Of a stretch of 64,000 nt of DNA, positions 12,114 through 24,747 are shown in pieces. This stretch comes from Favolaschia claudopus (lineage: Eukaryota; Basidiomycota; Agaricomycetes; Agaricales; Mycenaceae): assembly GCA_037176885.1 (NCBI GenBank), contig JAWWNJ010000008.1, positions 868,001 through 932,000 on the forward strand. Reading direction: 5' to 3'. The translations under genes and the position numbers were made by a program. The notes below the pieces were generated by a model. It did not search any database. It was not told the origin of the DNA and saw only the letters and a list, made by a program, of their open reading frames with translations. The number at the start of each line of letters is the position of its first letter. Within the stretch, counting starts at the first letter, position 1.

Positions 12114-15100
12114 ATGGCCTCCCCTTCTTTCGCCTACAAGCCTCAGATACGCCAGGAAGGCTTCCATCTCCCGTCGCCGCCGCCCTCGACGAACTCACCA
12201 CCCCCGACGTCGCCCGGCGGTAACGGAAGTAGCAATACCAGCGCCATCTTTGGCGGGCTAGGCCACGGCGGCAGCGCCTTCCAGCAAGATCTCAACGACG
12301 AGCTGGCTAGTCTGATGAACAGTGGTGGCGGCGGGTCCGTCCAAAGCAACGAGCGGAGCACACAGAGTCCTGATGGCTCTGGTTCTGGCCACTCTGGCGC
12401 TGGCGGCGGCGGTGGCGGCGACTACCGACCTCCGCACCATACCCACAACATTTTCGATATAAGCGCACCGCCGCACTCGCACCACCACCATCACTCGCAC
12501 CATAGTCACGGCCACCCGCACCACCACGGCTCGGCGTCTTCGACCTCCAGCTCGTTTCCGTCGCATTTTTCGCTGAATACGACGTCGACGCATAATGGCA
12601 ATGGGAGCCCCAGTACGGAACACGCGCCGAGTGTGCCGTACCACTTTAATTCGACGCTCCCTGCGCTGAATAGCAGCATGCGATATGATCCGCATCCGAC
12701 GAACAGCTATATTCCGTCCCCCAGCAGTTTCCGCAGTCCCAGTCCGCATGGCACGAGCCGCAGTCGGAGCAGGAGTCGTCCGCCGAGCTCGCATATGTGT
12801 AAGTGCCGCTTTCGCTTCTCTGTAGTCTTTTTCTCGTGTTTTTACGCGTCTTTGGATGCATGCTGATATCTCTACAGCATCGAATACCCCCAACCCTAAC
12901 ACCTCCTCCGGCCCCGGCCCCACGCGCACCACACGCTCGCGAAGGAACGGGTCTCTGAGCAGCACCTCGCCGCCCCCGCGCCCCGTTCCTCAGGCGATCG
13001 TGATTCCGGGGAGCCATGGTGCTATGCGTTTTCTTGCCTTACACTTGCACCCAGCTCATCCGGCTCCGGCTTAGGCTCGTCTCACCATCGTGGAAGCCCT
13101 TATGCACAGGCACATACACCTCCTGCCCATGGATGGTTCGGTGTTAATGGGTGGGTTTTTGTTATTTGTGTTTTTCGAGACTTTTTGCTTCGTTCCCTGT
13201 GGATTTCTTGCGATTCTCGGGGCGCCCTTTTCGTCTTGCGCATTGCGTCGCGTCTCGTTTTGCCTCGGCATTTGCACTCATGCAATTATTTTCGCTTTCA
13301 ATTTCTCTCTACATCCATTGTGCCTCTTTGCTTTTTCCGCCCCTATCCCCACTTTCTTCCTTCCTCTCATTTTTTTCACCCCTTTACCCCGCACCCCGCA
13401 CATCCTTTTTCCCCTATACCCCGCGTTTCCCCGATCGATCGATCAGGGTCGGCGTCGTGACGCGATGATCGTCGTTGTCGTTCGGGTCAATGTTCCGCAC
13501 GCAGACGACAACGACGAGTTGCGACGCGGTCTGGTCTTGTTCGACTCACCCATCTTCTCCGGATGGTGCATCGCCTTGCATATGCCCCCCAAAAGGAGTG
13601 CATTCCTGCCTCGACACTTCGGATCTCGAGACGCCGGCGCAGGGAAGTGTCTCGAGCGGGCTTCGATGTCGCGCCCGCGCTGGCGTTTCCTGTGAGATCC
13701 GGGGAGCATACGATAAGGATCTCGATGCGACGACCGATGTACGAAGCGCGATTATGCGAGGTCTTTTTTTCTCTCGTTTATTTCATTTTATTCCGCTTCG
13801 AATTGTTTCGTGTTGTTACATGTCCGCGCTTTCTCGGTCTCCGACGCGGACAAGTTCGGTCTTGTTTGTGGGTTGGTTATGGATGGGGTGAGATGGGGGG
13901 ACGGAAGGTTGGCGAGGTCGGCGGACATCGCACGTTCTTTCATTCTTTTCATTTTTCGAATTTTTTCACACCTTATCCTTATCTTCTCTTTACTCACCCA
14001 TTTCCTTCACAGCGAATACAACCCGCACCCAACCCCCGACTCTCTCCCCTCCCTCTCATCACTCTCCTCCCTCCCCTCCCTCTCCACCTCCTCCTCTACC
14101 TCCACCTCCCACGCCAACACCGCTAACTCTCTCAACTCCCCGCACTCCCTCAACTCACCGCACTTCCCCCCCTCCCACTCCCACCACCTCTACAACGGGC
14201 ACCCCGGCTCCTACGGCAGCCCCGTCGAGTCCAAATTCGGCGGCCTCGACCTGCGCGGGCCTAACCCGAATAATGGGTCCGCGCCGCCCGAGCTGCGGCA
14301 CCACCACTCGCACAATGCGCATAACGGGCTGCACGGCGGGTTCGTCGGGATGGGCGGGGTCGGGCCCTTGGGGAACATGGGCGGGATGGGAGGCATGGGC
14401 GGGATGGGCGGCGGTATGCCTGGGTCCTTCGGGAGCATTGGCGGGATGCCGGGGAGCTTGGGTGGGATGCCCGGGAGTTTGGGCGGGGCGGGGATGAGCG
14501 GGTCGTTTGCGAGTGTGGGGAGCCTGGCGGGGATGCCGGGGAGTATGGGCGGGATTGGGATGCCTGGGAATGCGAACGGTGGCGGCGCTGGGGGGGCGAA
14601 TGGGAATGGGGCGAATGCGAGTAATGGTGCGAGTGGGGGGAATGGGAACGGGGGGAGTGGGGGGAATGCGAATGGGTCGACGGCGGAGGGTAAAGTCGGT
14701 GGGTTTCTCCTTGTTTCTTTTCACTTTGGGACTGGTTTGCTGACGATTTCTTGTTCTAATCTACTCTGCATTCTATCTACGCTTGCCCTTTCAACAGAAT
14801 CCAAAGCCTCTGTACTCGCTAACGAAAAGCGACGCCGGCGGCGCGAGAGTCATAACGCCGTCGAGCGGCGGCGGCGGGATAACATCAATGAGAAGATCAG
14901 CGAATTGGCGACACTCATTCCGGAGTGTATGCTCGAGGGTGGAGCGGGTGAGTTACTTTACCATTTCACTACTTTTCCTGTTTACAGAGGTGCTTTTCTT
15001 CCCTCTTTGCAGTCACTGGCGGACAAAATCAAAACCAGGGACAACCGCACTCCCCCGGGTCGCCGGACGACGCCCTTTTGTCGCCTACTACTGCTGCGAG

Positions 15101-16200
15101 TGGTGGAGAGTGGCCGCTTGTTTTGCCTAGTGGTGAGTTACTCGTTTGTCTTGTCTACAGAGATGTTGGTCTTGCTTGTGGAAGCCTTCTTTTCCCCTTT
15201 CTCCTTTGAAATCGAGCGCGATCTCGGCGGCGCGTACTTGGCGGATAGCGACTCGTTGTGGTGCTCCTCGCCACGAATCCTTTTGAGGATTGCGAGCAGG
15301 TCCAGGCCACCAACCTTGGCGCCCAGAGCTCTCACCTTATTCTTGCTTCTAATGAGGAATCTGGAAAGCGAAAGCCACGAGCGCCGGGGCGGCGGTAGAG
15401 CGGGCGTCGCCTAACATGTTAGCGAGGCGCTTCTGCTTCTTCCCCGCGAAACGTGGCTTTGTTAGCGAGCGAAGATGCGGGGTACGGGGGTGCAACGTTT
15501 TGATCCACCTTCTTCTGTGTGCCCACCGTTGCCGTCATCGTCTTTCTTCGCGTCTAGACAACATTGAAGACGTACACGCATGCTGAAACACATTTTGCAG
15601 GAACCAAAAAGGAGGTCGACGATGATAGCAAGGATGCGAAGGACGCGGGCGTCGTCAAGGCTAACAAGGGGATGATTTTGCGGAAGAGTGTCGAGTATAT
15701 CAGGTTCGTCCCCATCGTATGAGTGGACCTTCTCGTACATATACTGACGTCGTCTACTTGCACACAGATACCTCCAGCAGCTCGTCGCAGCGCAGGGCGC
15801 ACGAAACCGCGAGCTGGAGGAACAACTCAAGTCCTTTCGGGGGTCATCAGCAGGGAGCGCGTCGCCACCTTCACTTGATCTCGGCCTCGGTGGCGGCTGG
15901 GGCGCTCACGCCAACGGCCTGCTGGCTTCGATGCCGGAGGGCGATGATGAGAGCGGGGATGGTATGGGCATGGGGATGGGTCTTGGCATGGGCATGGGGA
16001 TGGACGTGGATGGCGGGGACATTGACTCGCCAGATGTCGAGCTGCCAGGGAAGAGGGAAAGGGGCAGGAAGACGAAGAGGACCAATGGGGCTGCGTCAGA
16101 GAAGGGGGTGAAAACGAAGAGCCCGACGAAGAGAAAGGTCAAGAAGGTGGAGGAGGATGAGGAGGAGAGTGATTTGAGCGACGACGGGATGGACGTCTGA
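12114..16200 (+). CDS. bHLH leucine-zipper transcription factor
   Basis: Eight exons join in frame (12114-12798, 12878-13018, 13075-13150, 14013-14689, 14798-14947, 15013-15132, 15601-15703, 15768-16200), giving 794 residues. The first half is a long disordered region with Ser/Pro, a His run and Gly/Met repeats. The basic region reads ESHNAVERRRRDNINEKI. Its His, Glu and Arg positions mark class B factors, which bind CACGTG. Helix 1 is ISELATLIPE. The loop is expanded by about 70 residues encoded over three exons. Helix 2 is MILRKSVEYIRYLQQLV, running into a short zipper. The C-terminus has acidic and Lys-rich nuclear-signal-like stretches. It resembles fungal NUC-1 and Cbf1-type regulators, but the target pathway is unknown. 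The donor after exon 4 could also be 9 nt downstream. The 862-nt intron at 13151-14012 is unusually long and may hide an exon near 13450-13760. Confidence 0.9.
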
Positions 16201-17677
16201 GGGCATGCTTTCGTTTCGACGAATGATGCGCTTCTGCGATGCCATGCCCACGATGATTGCGACGACGACGATACCCAATCGACTCCCGTTACCCCTCTCT
16301 CTTCTCATTCCCGACTAATGCGCCTCCGTCACGACAAAGTCACGCCGCCCGCGCTCCTCTCTCTTCTCGTCCTCAATACCACACCATTGGCTTGTTCGCG
16401 ACCTCCTTTCATCTTCCTTTCTTGCTCGCACCAGCGGGATCACATGAAATAATCTATGCTCATGCCTATGCCCTTTATGCCCTTCATCTTGCCATCGTCT
16501 TTGGCATCCACTCATCCATCGCAAAATGGCTCTCGCCTGATCTGTCGTCGTTCGTCGCTGCCTGCTCGCTCTTGTATCCCCATCTCAATACGATCTAACC
16601 CCTGCTGTGTACGATATTTGTCGTTGCTTCTGTTTCTGTTATCTACTTGCTATTCACTGTCCTTGTACAATATTTGGGTGTAGCGGGGTACATATCGTCC
16701 ATGTTTTCTTTCTTCAGGACAGAATGAAGCAAAACAAAAAGTGTATATAGTAGCTGAGTGTATTACCGCTGTACGTAGTAATTCTAATATCTCTGCGTCG
16801 ACAAGTTCGTTCAAGTTGTGTTGATTCAGATTCATTCATATTCATCGTGAATTGGTGGGGCAGGCACTGGCAGGCACAACGCCTAGTAGTACCTTCTCAT
16901 CTAGGTTGGAACTCAGACCGACGGAGCGGCAGCTGTAGAAGACTCAGCTCAAACTTCTGCTATGTAAGATTGAAACACGGCATGGCAAGTATCTGTGATA
17001 TTTTGCATGAGGAATGCGGGCGACGTGCGAAATGGTTGCCACACCGCATGCGATGGACTGGCAGCGGCGAGAGAGCTCAGGACTGAGGGAGACTCCAGAA
17101 ACGTTCGAGGCTTGGAGCAATGACATCGAGTATTGTCTAATTGTCTTCCTAGCATCCGATTTCGAGGATACCGGGTAGTTTGAGGTTTGTAAACGGGAGA
17201 AATCGTTAGTTGACCATGTACTATCCGAGGTGTACTAGTCATTGTCCTGAAGAGTTGCTGGAAAGTGGAGCGTTTCCTGTCTCCACTTCGCGGAGCGGAA
17301 AAGAATGGAATTCGAAGACAAAGCGCCAGAGGTCTAGATCCCTTGGTGCAGCACTATAGTCCGAAAATCAGAATATTAGCATGCATATTTGATGAAGGCG
17401 TTCCGCTCTGTCCTCGATTGGGTGGCCGGAAGAACATCAGAAAAAAAAATGTCCGATTCTAAGCGCGCCCCTGCACTGATTGGTCGCGATATCCCAGACC
17501 TAGACAGACATGGAGAAGCACGAATTCGGGACCGCCCATGCACGCGTAGATTGTTGAATGGATCGAGCTCGAGACGCCATCAAATTTATTGTCCTCGAGC
17601 GGTTGCGACGGTTTGAGCTTTATTGCAAATCAATTGCTTTCTGCTTCCGAGTCGAAAATTCGTTCAGCGATCGGATG
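16201..17677. other. 3' flank of the bHLH gene; nothing supported
   Basis: About 1.5 kb between the bHLH stop and the next minus-strand gene. Overlapping short frames show no family resemblance or consistent splicing. The first few hundred bases are probably the bHLH 3' UTR. Confidence 0.35.
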
Positions 17678-18501
17678 TTACTTGTTGACGGTGTTCCCGT
17701 TTACGTGGATGCGTCGCAGACTCGGACCGAGGGCGCCATGAACGCGAGCGATGACCGACCGACACAGATTGGATAGCGGGTGTCCGAGGTCCTGGTCGAA
17801 GATGGAACGCGTCGAGAGAACGCGTGCCCCGGATGGGGATACACGGATCCTAAACCAGTGCGGGGAAACAGAGTTTAGCGTACTTTCTGTCTTTCGAGGT
17901 TGGCTGTATTGAGTAGTTTGACTGCAGAGGATCTCCGTGTAAACCCGATGCAGCTGGCCTGCTGACATCGATGGGATGTTCTGCTCTACTGGGGGCGAGA
18001 TTTTGTCAGTGTTTGAGTCACAGCACGTCGGTGATAAGCCTCGTTCCTAGCGAGAATCTAATCTTCAGATAATGAACGTGGGGATCCTCGAGACACAACG
18101 AGCTACGCTCGCGTGGAAGTGACCAGATATATGATGTTTCCGAAGATATGCCATCGAGGCAAAATCAGACACTCGACATTTGAAGACCACAGAAATCGAG
18201 GTGATAAGAATAGGACGAATGACGCGCCTATACTTACCCAAAATTCCGTCTTGGACTCCTCCCAGACTTCGTGGCGGACAGGATGCTCTTTTCCGAAGTT
18301 ATGCCTCAGGAACGAGAGGCTGGGTCGGCAGATTAGAGTTGAAAAGTGCCTTAAGCGAACCAGCCAATGACACACCATCACCAAGTACATAAATGCTCCC
18401 TGTGTCCAGCTCTTTCGGCCCGCGAGGAAACAAAATATTCGCGTATTCTTGTGCTCCATTGAAGCACCCAATTTGGAAAAGTCGAGGAAGCAAAATCGCA
18501 A
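17678..18501 (-). CDS. hypothetical protein, exon structure uncertain
   Basis: Two blocks look coded. An upstream block (about 18501-18245) includes RHNFGKEHPVRHEVWEESK and ends at a good GTAAGT donor. A downstream block (about 17968-17678) includes IFDQDLGHPLSNLCRSVIAR and ends at a TAA. The intervening sequence has no single supported splice path, and the start codon is not established. The gene runs in the same direction as the RUS gene upstream. No domain is recognised. Confidence 0.3.
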
Positions 18502-18891
18502 CCCGTGACCTCGATTCGACAGCTTTAGAATTAGATGAACAAATGCGGGGAATCAGGAAGCAGCAGCACTAGCGTAATGCAGATGCAAAGCCTGCAAAAA
18601 CATACGAAAGAAAGCGAGAGGAACAAAGACAAAGAAGAATCAAGCTCGGGCACCGCCGTTTCACTTGTCATTAATCCATTCCGCGGAATCAAAAACAATA
18701 CCTGTGGAGCTCCATCCAGCACACAGCAGGGGCGGAACAAATACGGAGAATTGCACTGCAGTTTTCGGTACCGACATACTCGCGTGCAACGTATTCTTAA
18801 CATGAACCTGAGTGAGATGATCTGTCCTAGGGAGTGTCTCCGTCAACAAGATAATACGTACCAGAATTGTACATACTGAAAGAAGATTGAT

Positions 18892-20810
18892 TCAGTCCTC
18901 CTTCTTTGCGTCTAGGGGTAAGTTCGAATCCACGGCCTCTATGGAAACAATGAGAGCGCGGGGGGAGCCGGGGAGGAGTACAGCGTCCGATGTGTTCCAT
19001 CCTACAGTTTTCAGCCCATCTAGGAAATGAGGGAAAAGTGAATCAACACGACGATGCGCCGCAAGTATTATTTCAGCAGGTCCAGGCCGCGGAAAAGAAG
19101 CCCGCTGTTGTAAGAGTAGCATTTTCCCAACTTCAACGGCATGAACCCATCCTTTGAGCTGATCGACAGTAGAGTTGCCCTCTTTCAGGCAGATGTGGAG
19201 ATGAACAGCGCCGGGACGTAGGTCGTGTTGGCCAGTTGGGCGCGGCAAGAGACAATCATGGTCGAACCAAAGAACGTATTGTTCGTTCTTCATGTGCTCC
19301 AGAAGTATCGGAGGAATGGTTGAGCCGCGCAAAACATCGTTGAGCGATGAGCCGATTGTGCAAACCCCTGCGACGCTGTTGGTCTTCGTTTCCCGCAATA
19401 AATCCGGGCGCTGGAAGATCCGCTCGAGTCCCGCCACATCGGTAGGAGAAGGGACTTTGGTGTCGGCGGTTTCACGATAGGCATCCCAGGCCAGTGTGGT
19501 GCGCTGCCGATTGAGCGAACGCATAACGACGCCGCGAACGCCGAGATAGTTGAGTGCGAGATGGAGACCGACGAGAGCGAACAGAACAGAATAAGTTGCC
19601 ATCGGTGTGGTGAGATATGGCACTATCAGGCTTCCAGCCTTGCAAGGGGGTCGGATTCAAAGACAAATTTATTGCAAAGCAATCGGACGCCTACCAGCAT
19701 ACCGAGAAGAGCCAGAACAGTCTCTTTGCTACTGTCTTTAGCGTTGAGATCGCCGATGTCGCCGGCACCGCCCACTGGCGTCGCAAAGTGCATGGTCAAG
19801 GCCGCTTTTGATCCACCAGCAGCGATACCACACATGGCGCGAAGCGCGCCGCTGAGGCATAAAGCAGCAACACGAGCGCCAGGAAGCTTGATAGGTAGCG
19901 CGGGCGAGCTGAATAGCGGAGACAGTGTGTCAAGGATAATCGCGGCATCATTGCAAACGTCTGCTAGGAGGCGGAAGGTCTTGGCTTCGGGCGATAGCGA
20001 TGGGCCGACCATGTAAGCCGCGCATATCGCTGAATTGTGGGATTAAGTGTGGGACAGATAAAGGCGATTGAGATGAATGCATACTGGTGATGCGACTGAA
20101 GATATCTTGCAAAACGGTCAAGAGCAGTGCATGCGTGGCTGAAGCGTTCGCGTTGCCGACCCCGAATCCTCGAGCCGGCGTCAGAGTGGGGCTCGACCTG
20201 TTCGATGAGAAATACCTTCGAGTAGAGCTCTTGAAGACAGCAACCCTGCAAGTGAGCTGCAGAAAGCTTGTAGGGCGTTGAAAACTTGATATCTGCCGCT
20301 TGATGAGTGAACCCCAGCTATCATTCGGAGAAATGTCTGTTACTGAAGGTAATCTGGGGAAGATCACTCCGATGTTCGCGTTTACTGTGAAAGCTGTGTG
20401 GATGAGACTTACCTCCGGAAACGCTGTTAGGATACCCTTCGGGTAGAAATACCTTTGCTGCCAAGTCCACGAGCTGAGTATAGTGAGACTTCTTCGTATG
20501 GGAGGCTGCGTCTAGTGTTCTCTGCAGCGTTCTAAGAATCAGCCTCTTGTCCACATGAACAATCACTGTTGAACCTCAGGCTCGACCGCATATTCGCTGC
20601 CAACGCTGACGCCACTACTTGTCCGGCCATTTGGATCTCTTTCAAGGACTCTGAGGCTCATATTCGTCCGGTTAGGAACAAGGAATTTAGTCGGGAGGAT
20701 GTTCAACGTTCCAGTCCCGGGACTCCAGGGGCACTGGGTGGGCTTGAACAGAGCTTGAGGAGAAGAGAAAATGATCGCATCAACCAAACGTTACCAAGCC
20801 ACATAACCAT
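18892..20810 (-). CDS. RUS family protein (root UVB sensitive, DUF647)
   Basis: Eight exons join exactly in frame (20810-20795, 20753-20567, 20531-20413, 20353-20344, 20292-20216, 20168-20085, 20029-19695, 19638-18892), giving 524 residues. Family motifs include VFLPEGYPNSVSG, YQVFNALQAFCSSLAGLLSS, a Gly/Ala-rich segment, FRLLADVCNDAAIILDTLSP and LNYLGVRGVVMRSLNRQR. Several hydrophobic segments suggest a membrane protein. Plant members act in vitamin B6 homeostasis and auxin transport; the fungal role is unknown. One exon is only 10 nt and one intron only 35 nt. Both are needed to restore the consensus frame. The 16-nt first exon is the least certain part. Confidence 0.9.
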
Positions 20811-21350
20811 TTTTGGAAACTCCCGTCAAGGAACTTCAAGAACAGCACTCACTTAGACTCACTTCCTCAGTTTCGTTCAACGAAATACAACGCAATCCTG
20901 GAAAAGCGCGAGCTATAGCGGTAACCAGGTCCCTTCGCTGTGTCGCCTATCACTTTGTTGACAAAGAGATCAAACATATCTGATCTGCGCGCTGATATCT
21001 CGTCAACACGGTGTCGCGGCTACTGTACCGACGCATGTGCTTTTGGCCCCGCCCCGCCCGCCGCCAACGTTACTTCACCTATTTTTCGACCAGGATTCGG
21101 GAGTGCATTCAGGGAGGGTCAGTGTGTCGGAAACCTCGCCTTTTCAGTTGGGAATATTCCATTTGTTACGGTAACAGTAGGAGGTTGCTTGGCGATCATG
21201 TCGATGTCAGAGATCACCAAAGGTGCCTCGGTTCGGGTATCGGGCGTCTTCGATCCCTCTTCTCTTTCTCCCTCTACGTCCTTTCGACTTTCGCGCTGAC
21301 GCGAGCGTACCTGGCGTACGGCGGCTCTCGAGTCCGTGTCTGCTTTCATT

Positions 21351-22883
21351 ATGTCTCTCTTTGAAGCAGGCGTGCCTGCCCTTGTTTCGAGTGCGTCTCA
21401 CCTCACATCCGGCGTTTCCGCCCTTACTGCAAGCGCACTCATCATCGTGAAGGGGAGGCTGGTCCTTCGCCGACTTTCCACCACAAGATGTTGATCGACC
21501 TCTTTTTGACCCTTCAAATGCTGGGTTTCGTGGGGAGCTGTGCCCTGGTCTTGACCACGACCTTGTCGAGCCGCCGCCGCGCAATGCCACATGGCAAAAC
21601 TTTTTCACAGCATGGATTGTATCGACTGTCTCGTACTCGCTGCTGCTGTTCTCCGGACAACTCAACAATCCCAAGCCCTCGTTTGGAGTCTGCTTAGCTC
21701 AATCAGGGCTCATCTACGTGCGTTGTCCTTCATCTTGTCGGCTTATTTCCTGATATATGTTTCAGGGCATCCCCTCCCTGAACGCGGCGACGGCGTTCGG
21801 CCTGATTGCTCAAGTACTAAATTTATCCCCGCGCTCTCGACCTCACATTCTGATCTTACATCAAGATCTGGTTCAGCGTGCAGACTGTTTTGAGCAAGAA
21901 AATAAAGTATGAGCGATTATGGATTATTGGGGTGAGTCAAGCCTTTTTAATCAAAATCTTCACTCAATCTTCCAAAGCTTTTGATCCTGCCCTACGCATT
22001 TTTGGTTGCGATAGTCGTTGCTGCGTGGACAGTAAGTGTATCAATTTTGGCTGGATGTGTATTCATTTCTATCAAGACCGGAATACGCAACTCTGGATCT
22101 GTTGAACTCATTGGTAGCGGAATGTACTGTCATCTGGTGCGTGCCTTCGTAGATTGCTTCAATTTTCACTCAGCAATTCGGTATACAGGGCCACAGCGCT
22201 ACTCTGTAAGGTCAAATCGGTTGCCATCAACTCAGTTCTAACAGCTATGCATTCAGTGGCAGAGTATCGGCGGCGATTGTTGCATTATTGCTCATCCCCA
22301 CCTTGGCCCTCGAAAGTACGAGATTTTCTTCCCTCATAAAACCATTCTCGCTTTCTCAAGCCGATAACAGTTGCGATTTGCGTTGCTCTTCGCCGAAATT
22401 GGGGTACGTTCAAGAAAATGAGAAATTCATTGTCCATCATCATGCGCGTCGTGATATTCACAATCTTCGGAACTTTGGCTATTGGGTGCGTGCAACATGT
22501 TCTACCGCGTGCTTTCCTTTCCGTCAATACTGACTGCACACGTCGCACCAACAAACAGTGTGAGCGGAGTATTCGTGTTTTCCGATGCTCACGGTGCGGC
22601 ATTGAACATCGTCCTCGCGATACGTACGCCTCTCTTCCTCTAATATGACCCTCGCTCATTATCCTCCTCTAGTCCCCGTCACCGCCGTCATCGTCTTTGC
22701 CACTCAGAAGGTTCTTCTTCTTTCTTTCAAGTAGTGGTGCGATGTACGAAGTTGACAAACCAATTACTCTATTAGGACATCATCCGTGTCTGGATGTTTT
22801 GGAAGCGACCTCTACCGGCGGACGAAAAGTCACTCGATTCTTCCTCCCCTCGCTCTTCAAAATCCAGTGCTCCTCCTGTCTAA
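21351..22883 (+). CDS. 7TM receptor-like membrane protein of a basidiomycete family
   Basis: Twelve exons join in frame from ATG 21351 to TAA 22881-22883, giving 309 residues. The extracellular-like N-terminus contains FDPSNAGFRGELCPGLD and NATWQNFF. Hydrophobic helices follow, for example WIVSTVSYSLLLFSG, LLILPYAFLVAIVVAAW, VSAAIVALLLIPTLALEIAI, VVIFTIFGTLAIGVSGVFVF and AALNIVLAILPVTAVIVFA, with a Ser-rich cytoplasmic tail. The pattern matches a multicopy Agaricomycete family usually annotated as GPCR-like. Ligand and signalling partner are unknown, and it is not a STE2 or STE3 pheromone receptor. Introns are 44-74 nt, and GTGCGT donors recur. Exon 1 (40 nt) rests on phase alone, and I see no clear signal peptide. 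Confidence 0.8.
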
Positions 22884-23313
22884 CCGTAACGCGATTGTAT
22901 TATGCTGGCCGGCGCGACCGTGTGGTTTGGTTTGTATGTGTATATGTTGTACTTACTCAGTTTTTTATTTGTATTATTTATGAACGGATCCGAGGTCCCT
23001 CCTCCCTCTTTCAGAGGAGAAATTACTCGGACGGCAAATCGTTGAATTGTTAAGTAAGTAAAATCATGTCACACCAAGTCAATCGGAAAACAGAGGCTCC
23101 CAGACCTCGAGAATACACGGTTACAGTGGTACGTACGTACTTCCTAAGTCCACAAGAGATACATACGTCTATTTGGACACATTGTCCTCGGTGGAAGTCG
23201 AATTCATAGACCCACGACGTTTCACATATTGGCCGCTGAAGATTTCCTTCAGAATTCCCCGCTGTCGCTCCGTGGGGGCATAGTCTAGCGAACGTCTGCG
23301 ATCGCTATTAGTA
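22884..23313. other. convergent intergenic region
   Basis: This lies between the 3' ends of the 7TM gene and the next minus-strand gene. An open frame at 23169-23313 continues the minus-strand gene in another reading frame and could be its last exon if a short intron near 23380-23430 is used. Confidence 0.3.
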
Positions 23314-24246
23314 TCATAGACTCGGACGCCATCGAAACAAGGCTGAGTAGGCGACGCGACGTTGATTACGATTGTAGGGATCTCGACCGTGACACCCAGC
23401 GATGAAGATTTTACCATACACATTCTCGGATGGAGACTTGGCACGACCTGCGGCGATATCTAGAGATTGGGATGGACTGGCGCGATCCTCGTCGAACCCA
23501 GGAAGTCCAAGAACGCCTCCAACGGTTTGGGGAAAATCCCCGGCACCATTCAACCCACCTTCCAAACTTGCTCGGTCTGCGGGCGTCTTCGGGATGCTCG
23601 CGTCTAAACCCTCGCAACCTACGGAAAGGTCATTCCCCATCCCGGAATTCAGAAACTCCCGGAAGATCGCTTCCTCCAACGCTGGAGCCGAAGTCCCACT
23701 CGGACTGGCAGCGTCCTGTACTACGTCGTCTTCTGGGAATGGCGCGTCAATTGGTCTCCAGCGCTCTTGTTCGACAACACCCCGCCATTCGTCGATATCA
23801 ACTAGCGCGCCGCCTTTGCTCTGCTCGTATTTCTCATACTTTGAGCTCTTGCCTTTATGAACCTGAGCGGGCTTTTCGATGGGAGGCTGCGGTGGAGTCC
23901 GCGGTACAGGGGAGTAGCGTTGAATGTGGGGGAGCAGTATCGGTATGAACTGGTCTGATTCGCCTCGCGCCGTTTCGCCCTTCTCGTTTGAGACGGAAGC
24001 AGCCCCATACTCCGAACCCTCTGAGCACACCGTGGTCGAGTCAGGATTTATCGAGGTGCTGCATCCTTTGTCTTCAAACTTGGAGCCGGCTTGTCTAGTA
24101 CGAGATCGCCGAGGAGAATGTGGTGACAAGGGTCCATCCAGCTGCCCATTCTAGATACAGCGAATTGTAAGTTCGAGGTAGATATAGAGAGTAGAGTCCA
24201 CTCGTACGCTGGACGAGATGACATCGCTTTGATGGAGCGCGGACAT
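23314..24246 (-). CDS. hypothetical disordered protein
   Basis: Two exons (24246-24208 and 24150-23314) join in phase to give 291 residues starting MSALHQSDVISSSNGQLDG. The intron is 57 nt, from GTACGA to CTAG. The sequence is polar, rich in Ser, Pro, Asp and Glu, with a Lys/Tyr-rich stretch in the middle and no recognisable domain. The 3' end is uncertain: reading through stops at 23314, while another frame with good composition (VTVEIPTIVINVASP) runs to 23169. Function unknown. Confidence 0.5.
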
Positions 24247-24299
24247 GGGAGCTACAAGTCAGGCTCCAATTCCTACGTTGGCGGGTTCGAACTATTTGG

Positions 24300-24693
24300 G
24301 ACTGCTTGTTTTGGGTGGGATTTCGGGTTTCAAGACGCGTCGTAGAGAATTTGAAGTTATTGAGAATTGTGTTACTGGACCTCCAATACGGTGGCACAGG
24401 GTTCCACCCTGGTGACAGTGGCAATTGGGCGTTTCAACTACGGAAACTTTCCAATGGTGAGAGAGGGAAGCAAGGTCGACGTCTGGGACTGTAACAAAAC
24501 TCACCTGCCCTTCGTGAATATATTTTTTGGTTCTGTTAAGAGTGGCGACGATGGACGTGAATGTGGTAGCAAAGAGAAGGAGGACAATGGAAGCGACGCG
24601 AGGCAGCGCGAGGCGGGCGCATGTGATCGTGCTTTTGAATCCATTTTGGGAAGCATCTTCAATACCGCCTGTCGAAGACGAACAAGATCTCAC
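24300..24693 (-). CDS. possible small membrane protein
   Basis: A frame without a clear ATG contains a strong hydrophobic segment (VASIVLLLFATTFTSIVATL), then a GTGAGT donor. A second stretch follows the acceptor in frame (LKRPIATVTRVEPCATVLE). The two pieces would make a short single-pass protein. Start and end are not established, and the locus could be the 5' part of the downstream gene. Confidence 0.22.
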
Positions 24694-24747
24694 GTTGGAC
24701 GATTTTCTGTAGTTTCTACAGACGATTCCACCACGAATCAGATCCCG

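Noticed and set aside
12258..12965. 235-residue Arg/Val-rich frame on the minus strand
   Set aside because: It is the complement of the His/Ser/Gly-rich bHLH exon 1; composition follows from GC-rich repeats.
13151..14012. Extra exon of the bHLH gene near 13450-13760
   Set aside because: The block is GC-rich and open in two frames, but no donor-acceptor set keeps the phase as simply as the single long intron.
14155..14724. 189-residue Pro/Arg/His-rich minus-strand frame
   Set aside because: Shadow of the Gly/Met repeat exon of the bHLH gene.
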